DNA of 64,000 bases from Chloroflexota bacterium (GTDB lineage Bacteria; Chloroflexota; Anaerolineae; Promineifilales; Promineifilaceae), in the NCBI GenBank assembly GCA_014584575.1, contig JACTMP010000031.1:1-64000 (forward strand), read 5' to 3'. Below are positions 60,970 to 64,000 of the stretch, one piece after another (the stretch's first letter is position 1; the number at the start of each line of letters is the position of its first letter). A program made the translations under genes and the position numbers. The notes beneath the pieces were generated by a model that was given only the letters and a program-made list of their open reading frames with translations, was not told where the DNA came from and searched no databases.

Positions 60970-61042
60970 TGTAACATTACATCAGAACCATGTCAATTTG
61001 CCTGGCGGTCAGCCGTCAACGGTCAATCTTGAGAGGGAACAC

Positions 61043-61687
61043 ATGTTAACCGTGCTCTATATCGTTTTCGTGGCCTTGTTTGCCTGGTTGACCTGGCAAT
61101 CGTGGGAGGTATACAAGAGTAAGCGGATCTCCTACGCCCTGCTGCTGCTGATTGTGCTGGCCGGTCTGACCTATGATGTGCTGGTTATTTTGCTTGGCCG
61201 GTTTTTAGGAGAAGGGGATCTGCTCAAGGCGCTGAACGCGGGTCGTTTTGTCATTCACGGCCTGGCTACACCCTTTATGATCATCTTTGGCTTTGGCGTT
61301 TTGCGCCACGCGGGGGTGGGCTGGGCACAAAGCCGGACAAACCACATCCTCGTCTGCATCTTTGCCACCCTGCTCATTGGGCTGGGGGTGTATGAAGATA
61401 TTCTAACTATTGACCTGCAACTGCGCCCCATGATGGACACGCTGCGCTATGTGAACGAAGGGGGCGTGCCGGGGCCGCCCATCCCTGCCTTACTCACCAT
61501 TTTCTTCCTGATTGGCGCCGGTATTTCCCTCTGGCGGCATACCGGCTGGAAATGGCTGGCGTTGGGATCGATCCTCATGTTTATTTTTGCCGGCGCTGGC
61601 ATTGGCGACCGGTTTTATGTGGGTAACATTGGCGAAATAATTTTTAGCGCGGCCAATGTGTGGACTGCGCGAAAGTTTTTGACATGA
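61043..61687 (+). CDS. Seven-helix membrane protein of unknown function
   Basis: From ATG 61043 (GAGAGGGA upstream) the protein has 214 residues with about seven hydrophobic helices, including YALLLLIVLAGLTYDVLVILLG, ILVCIFATLLIGLGVY and WLALGSILMFIFAGAGIG. The frame open from 60863 has no start support and crosses the operator. Inside the catabolic cluster; could be a transporter accessory or sensor. No family known to me. Confidence 0.7.
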   Translation: MLTVLYIVFVALFAWLTWQSWEVYKSKRISYALLLLIVLAGLTYDVLVILLGRFLGEGDLLKALNAGRFVIHGLATPFMIIFGFGVLRHAGVGWAQSRTNHILVCIFATLLIGLGVYEDILTIDLQLRPMMDTLRYVNEGGVPGPPIPALLTIFFLIGAGISLWRHTGWKWLALGSILMFIFAGAGIGDRFYVGNIGEIIFSAANVWTARKFLT

Positions 61688-61753
61688 AGGCCGACCGCTG
61701 ACGGCCGACCGCTGACGGCCGACCGCTAACGGCCGACCGCTAACGGCCGTCGG
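61686..61753. repeat. GACCGCTGACGGCC tandem array
   Basis: Four 16-bp units (ACGGCCGACCGCTGAC/TAAC) lie in direct tandem. The unit contains most of the ACGGCCGT octamer and ends in a full copy. It lies between the two membrane-protein genes. Confidence 0.85.
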
Positions 61754-61775
61754 CGATCAATAATAAGGAGGTGTT

Positions 61776-62492
61776 ATGACCGAGTACACCATCGCCCTGG
61801 CTTTGGAAGATTTCATCCCCGTTATTTTTTCCTCGATTGGCTTGTATTTTGTCAGTCGCATGGTGGCCGGGGTAGACGGCCGTTTAGGACAAATGGCGAC
61901 GATTGGCTGGCTGCTCATCACCATCGGCGGCCTGCTCAAGGCAAGCTGGAAGTTGCTGATGGCCCTGAGTAATGCCGAAACGAACATTGTCTGGATGGAC
62001 AAGGGGATGTTTCTCTGGATGGCCGCCGGTTTTACGTTGGTCGCTTTTGCCGTCTGGTTTATGAGCGAAACGCTGGGGGGCCGACGGCCGCGGCGCATCT
62101 GGCTGGGGCCGGGCGTGGTGTTGGGGCTGAGCCTGGCTGCCATTTTATTCACCGGTTTTCCCGATTTCACCGTGAACACCTGGCGGTTTATTTTGCTGGG
62201 GGTGATGACCATTGGCAATGTGGTTCTGGTGGTGCTGCTGATTCAGCAGGCGCGCCGCCTGGGTCTTAACCTGTTGGCGCTGCTTTTCCTGGTAAATATC
62301 GTCATTGTTTTTGTCCTCAGCGGCCTGGCGCGTATGCCGAACCAGACGATTCCCTTGCAATGGACGGAGCAGTTGTTGAATACGGTTGCCCAGGGGGCGT
62401 TTGCTTATGCGGCCTGGCAGTTGGCGGCAGCGGTGCAAGGGGATGCCCAACCACAGCCCGCTGCTAACCGACCATTGACCGCAGACAGTTGA
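61776..62492 (+). CDS. Second membrane protein of the cluster
   Basis: The 238-residue protein starts at ATG 61776 with AAGGAGG. About seven hydrophobic helices (for example MATIGWLLITIGGLL, LLGVMTIGNVVLVVLLI, LFLVNIVIVFVLSGLA) and a polar C-terminal tail read partly from the following repeat. Possibly paired with the preceding membrane protein. Function unknown. Confidence 0.7.
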   Translation: MTEYTIALALEDFIPVIFSSIGLYFVSRMVAGVDGRLGQMATIGWLLITIGGLLKASWKLLMALSNAETNIVWMDKGMFLWMAAGFTLVAFAVWFMSETLGGRRPRRIWLGPGVVLGLSLAAILFTGFPDFTVNTWRFILLGVMTIGNVVLVVLLIQQARRLGLNLLALLFLVNIVIVFVLSGLARMPNQTIPLQWTEQLLNTVAQGAFAYAAWQLAAAVQGDAQPQPAANRPLTADS

Positions 62493-62520
62493 CCGCAGAC
62501 GGTTGACCGCAGACGGTTAA
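62470..62520. repeat. TTGACCGCAGACGG tandem array
   Basis: Three to four units of about 14-15 bp (TTGACCGCAGACAG/GG) overlap the end of the membrane-protein gene and its stop. Confidence 0.85.
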
Positions 62521-62529
62521 ACATAGCCT

Positions 62530-63180
62530 ATGAACGATTTGCACACCAACTACCAGGGCGTCTTCGACGGCCGTATCGGTTTCGGCCACAAACCAGCCCT
62601 GCTAATTGTGGACTTCATCAACGCCTACACCACGCCGGGTTCGCCTTTGTATGCGCCGGATGTGGTCACGGCCGTAGCTGAAACAACCGACCTTCTCCTC
62701 CTGGCGCGGCGAGCAGATGTGCCCGTCATCTTCACCCGCGTCATCTACAGCCGCAGCGGGCGGGACGGCGGCATTTTTGTGCAGAAAGTGCCGCTGCTGC
62801 GCCGCATGGTAGAGGGGGAGCCGCTGGCCGACATCGTGCCGGAGTTAACCCCCGCGCCGGACGACGTGATTATCAACAAACAGTACGCCAGCGCCTTTTT
62901 TGGCACCCCATTGGCGGCGATGCTCACCAGTCTGGGGGTGGATACGCTGATTGTGACCGGCTGCTCGACCAGCGGCTGTGTACGGGCAACGGCCGTAGAC
63001 GGAATGCAGCACGGTTTTCGCGTCATCGTCCCCCGCCAATGTGTCGGCGACCGCCACCCCGATCCCCACAACGCCAACCTGTTCGACATCCACAGCAAGT
63101 ATGGCGACGTGGTGGATAAGGCGGAGGTGGTGACGTATTTACAAAATTTGACGGCTGGCGCTCCAGCCCAAGAGGTTTGA
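62530..63180 (+). CDS. Isochorismatase-like amidohydrolase
   Basis: The 216-residue protein has the cysteine-hydrolase triad: Asp in ALLIVDFINAY, Lys in INKQYASAFF and Cys in VTGCSTSGCVRATA. The GCSTSGCVRATAVDG stretch is typical of the N-carbamoylsarcosine amidase / maleamate amidohydrolase branch rather than true isochorismatase. It would release ammonia from a linear amide. Its stop overlaps the next start (TGATG). Confidence 0.88.
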   Translation: MNDLHTNYQGVFDGRIGFGHKPALLIVDFINAYTTPGSPLYAPDVVTAVAETTDLLLLARRADVPVIFTRVIYSRSGRDGGIFVQKVPLLRRMVEGEPLADIVPELTPAPDDVIINKQYASAFFGTPLAAMLTSLGVDTLIVTGCSTSGCVRATAVDGMQHGFRVIVPRQCVGDRHPDPHNANLFDIHSKYGDVVDKAEVVTYLQNLTAGAPAQEV

Positions 63181-64000
63181 TGAAAGCATTGCAAGGAATC
63201 CGCATCCTCGACCTCACCCACATGCTCAGCGGCCCCTACGCGGGCATGATGCTGGCCGACCTGGGCGCGGAAACAATCAAAGTAGAACCGCCGGGCAAGG
63301 GGGAAGGCACGCGCCGCCTGTTGGAAAATGACCCGCAGAACAGCCTCAACGGCTTTGGCGCTTATTTTATGACCCTCAACCGCAACAAAAAGAGCGTGAC
63401 GCTAGACCTGAAATCGGAAAAGGGACTGGCTATTTTCTACGACCTGGTGCAGATGGCCGATGTTGTCCTGAGCAACTTCAGCGCCGGCGTCACCGAACGC
63501 CTCAAGATTGACTATGCCCATCTTGCCGCCATCAACCCGCGCATCATTACCTGTAGCGTAACCGGCTTTGGCGAAACCGGCCCCGCCAAAAATTACACCG
63601 CCTTTGATATGGTAGCGCAGGCAATGGGCGGCGGCATGAGCATTACCGGGCAGCCCGGCAACCCACCCACCCGTTCCGGCATTCCCATTGGTGATCTGGC
63701 AGGGGGGCTGACGGCCGTGATTGGCATTCTGGCAGCTCTGCAAGCGCGTTATCAAACCGGGCGCGGGCAGCATGTAGACATCTCCATGCTGGACGCCCAA
63801 ATCAGCCTGCTCAACTACATGGCTACCATGCACTTCCTCTCCGGCATTGTCCCCGACAAGCTGGGTAACGGCCATTTTGTCCACGTCCCCTACGATACAT
63901 TTGCCTGTGCCGATGGCTACATCATTATTGCCATTATCGCCGACAACTTTTGGGAGGTGCTGATGACGCTTCTGCCCGCCAACGACCTGGACACCGAAGA
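63180..64000 (+). CDS. Class III CoA transferase (CaiB/BaiF type), incomplete at right edge
   Basis: The first about 273 residues are present. RILDLTHMLSGPYAGMMLADLGAETIKVEPP and VSNFSAGV are typical, and the catalytic Asp is in VDISMLDAQISL (near 199-210). It would move CoA from an acyl-CoA donor to a carboxylic acid, preparing the cluster's product for beta-oxidation-like steps. It overlaps the amidohydrolase gene, so tight coupling is likely. The 3' end lies beyond the window. Confidence 0.93.
   Translation, partial: MKALQGIRILDLTHMLSGPYAGMMLADLGAETIKVEPPGKGEGTRRLLENDPQNSLNGFGAYFMTLNRNKKSVTLDLKSEKGLAIFYDLVQMADVVLSNFSAGVTERLKIDYAHLAAINPRIITCSVTGFGETGPAKNYTAFDMVAQAMGGGMSITGQPGNPPTRSGIPIGDLAGGLTAVIGILAALQARYQTGRGQHVDISMLDAQISLLNYMATMHFLSGIVPDKLGNGHFVHVPYDTFACADGYIIIAIIADNFWEVLMTLLPANDLDTE

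Noticed and set aside
60863-61042. N-terminal extension of the seven-helix protein
   Set aside because: The open frame upstream of ATG 61043 crosses the operator and repeat-like DNA and overlaps the divergent gene start; the internal ATG has a ribosome site.
55046-63180. Straight assignment of the right-hand cluster as the nicotinate (nic) pathway
   Set aside because: The isomerase-like enzyme lacks the catalytic cysteines, no ring-opening dioxygenase or formamidase is recognised, and the RCCR-like gene does not belong to that pathway.

Overview
The window reads as chromosomal DNA of a high-GC filamentous-type bacterium, most likely a Chloroflexota (Anaerolineae/Ardenticatenia-like) genome or metagenome bin. 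This is an inference from gene style: a SARP/NB-ARC/TPR regulator, a very large Ser/Thr kinase with AAA and TPR parts, GAF histidine kinases, Thr/Pro-rich surface proteins with a C-terminal LPIVLQN-type end, and many hairpin repeats between genes. The palindromic octamer ACGGCCGT occurs roughly every few hundred bases through nearly the whole window, inside genes, between genes and in terminator stems.

Layout. 1-2.3 kb: 5'-truncated sensor kinase, OmpR-type regulator, decayed cytochrome c. 2.3-7.3 kb: a lower-GC island that lacks the octamer, carrying a compact three-gene unit (HerA-like ATPase, NurA-like nuclease with a Cys cluster, DNA methyltransferase), probably a horizontally acquired defence/DNA-processing system. 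7.3-8.2 kb: gene debris and a run of five hairpins. 8.2-11 kb: panB-panE-panC (pantothenate). 11-19 kb: epimerase, zinc peptidase, SARP regulator, and an alkylation-repair pair (Ada-like, AlkC). 19-25 kb: zinc-ribbon/beta-propeller protein, fatty-acyl-AMP ligase-like enzyme, and a Trk potassium system whose two genes each carry an in-frame stop.

25.4-27.1 kb holds the clearest special system: a diversity-generating retroelement cassette. The 3' end of a SAP + FGE/C-type-lectin-type gene (variable repeat) matches a 77-bp template repeat just downstream. All 15 differences fall at template adenines. No reverse transcriptase is visible in the window, so this is an orphan or trans-served cassette.

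27-54 kb: repeat-propeller surface protein, ATP-type PEP carboxykinase, a sugar-oxidation cluster (Gfo/Idh, sugar isomerase, aldo/keto reductase), kinase-AAA-TPR giant, peptidases, HflX, MuiA-like protein, TrmFO, two histidine kinases, and a SLATT-like membrane protein with a long Ala-rich repeated tail. 55-64 kb: a catabolic cluster (tandem nitrilase, red-chlorophyll-catabolite-reductase-like protein, FAD monooxygenase, MFS transporter, Asp/Glu-racemase-fold enzyme, two membrane proteins, isochorismatase-type amidase, class III CoA transferase). It is tied together by two copies of a 12-bp palindromic operator. Its substrate is unknown; a linear tetrapyrrole or other N-heterocycle is a reasonable hypothesis.

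A second window-wide pattern is a set of short (6-9 bp) degenerate tandem repeats arranged as inverted arrays. The unit differs at each site, and the arrays sit between genes, at gene ends and even inside two open frames. No rRNA, tRNA or CRISPR array was seen.
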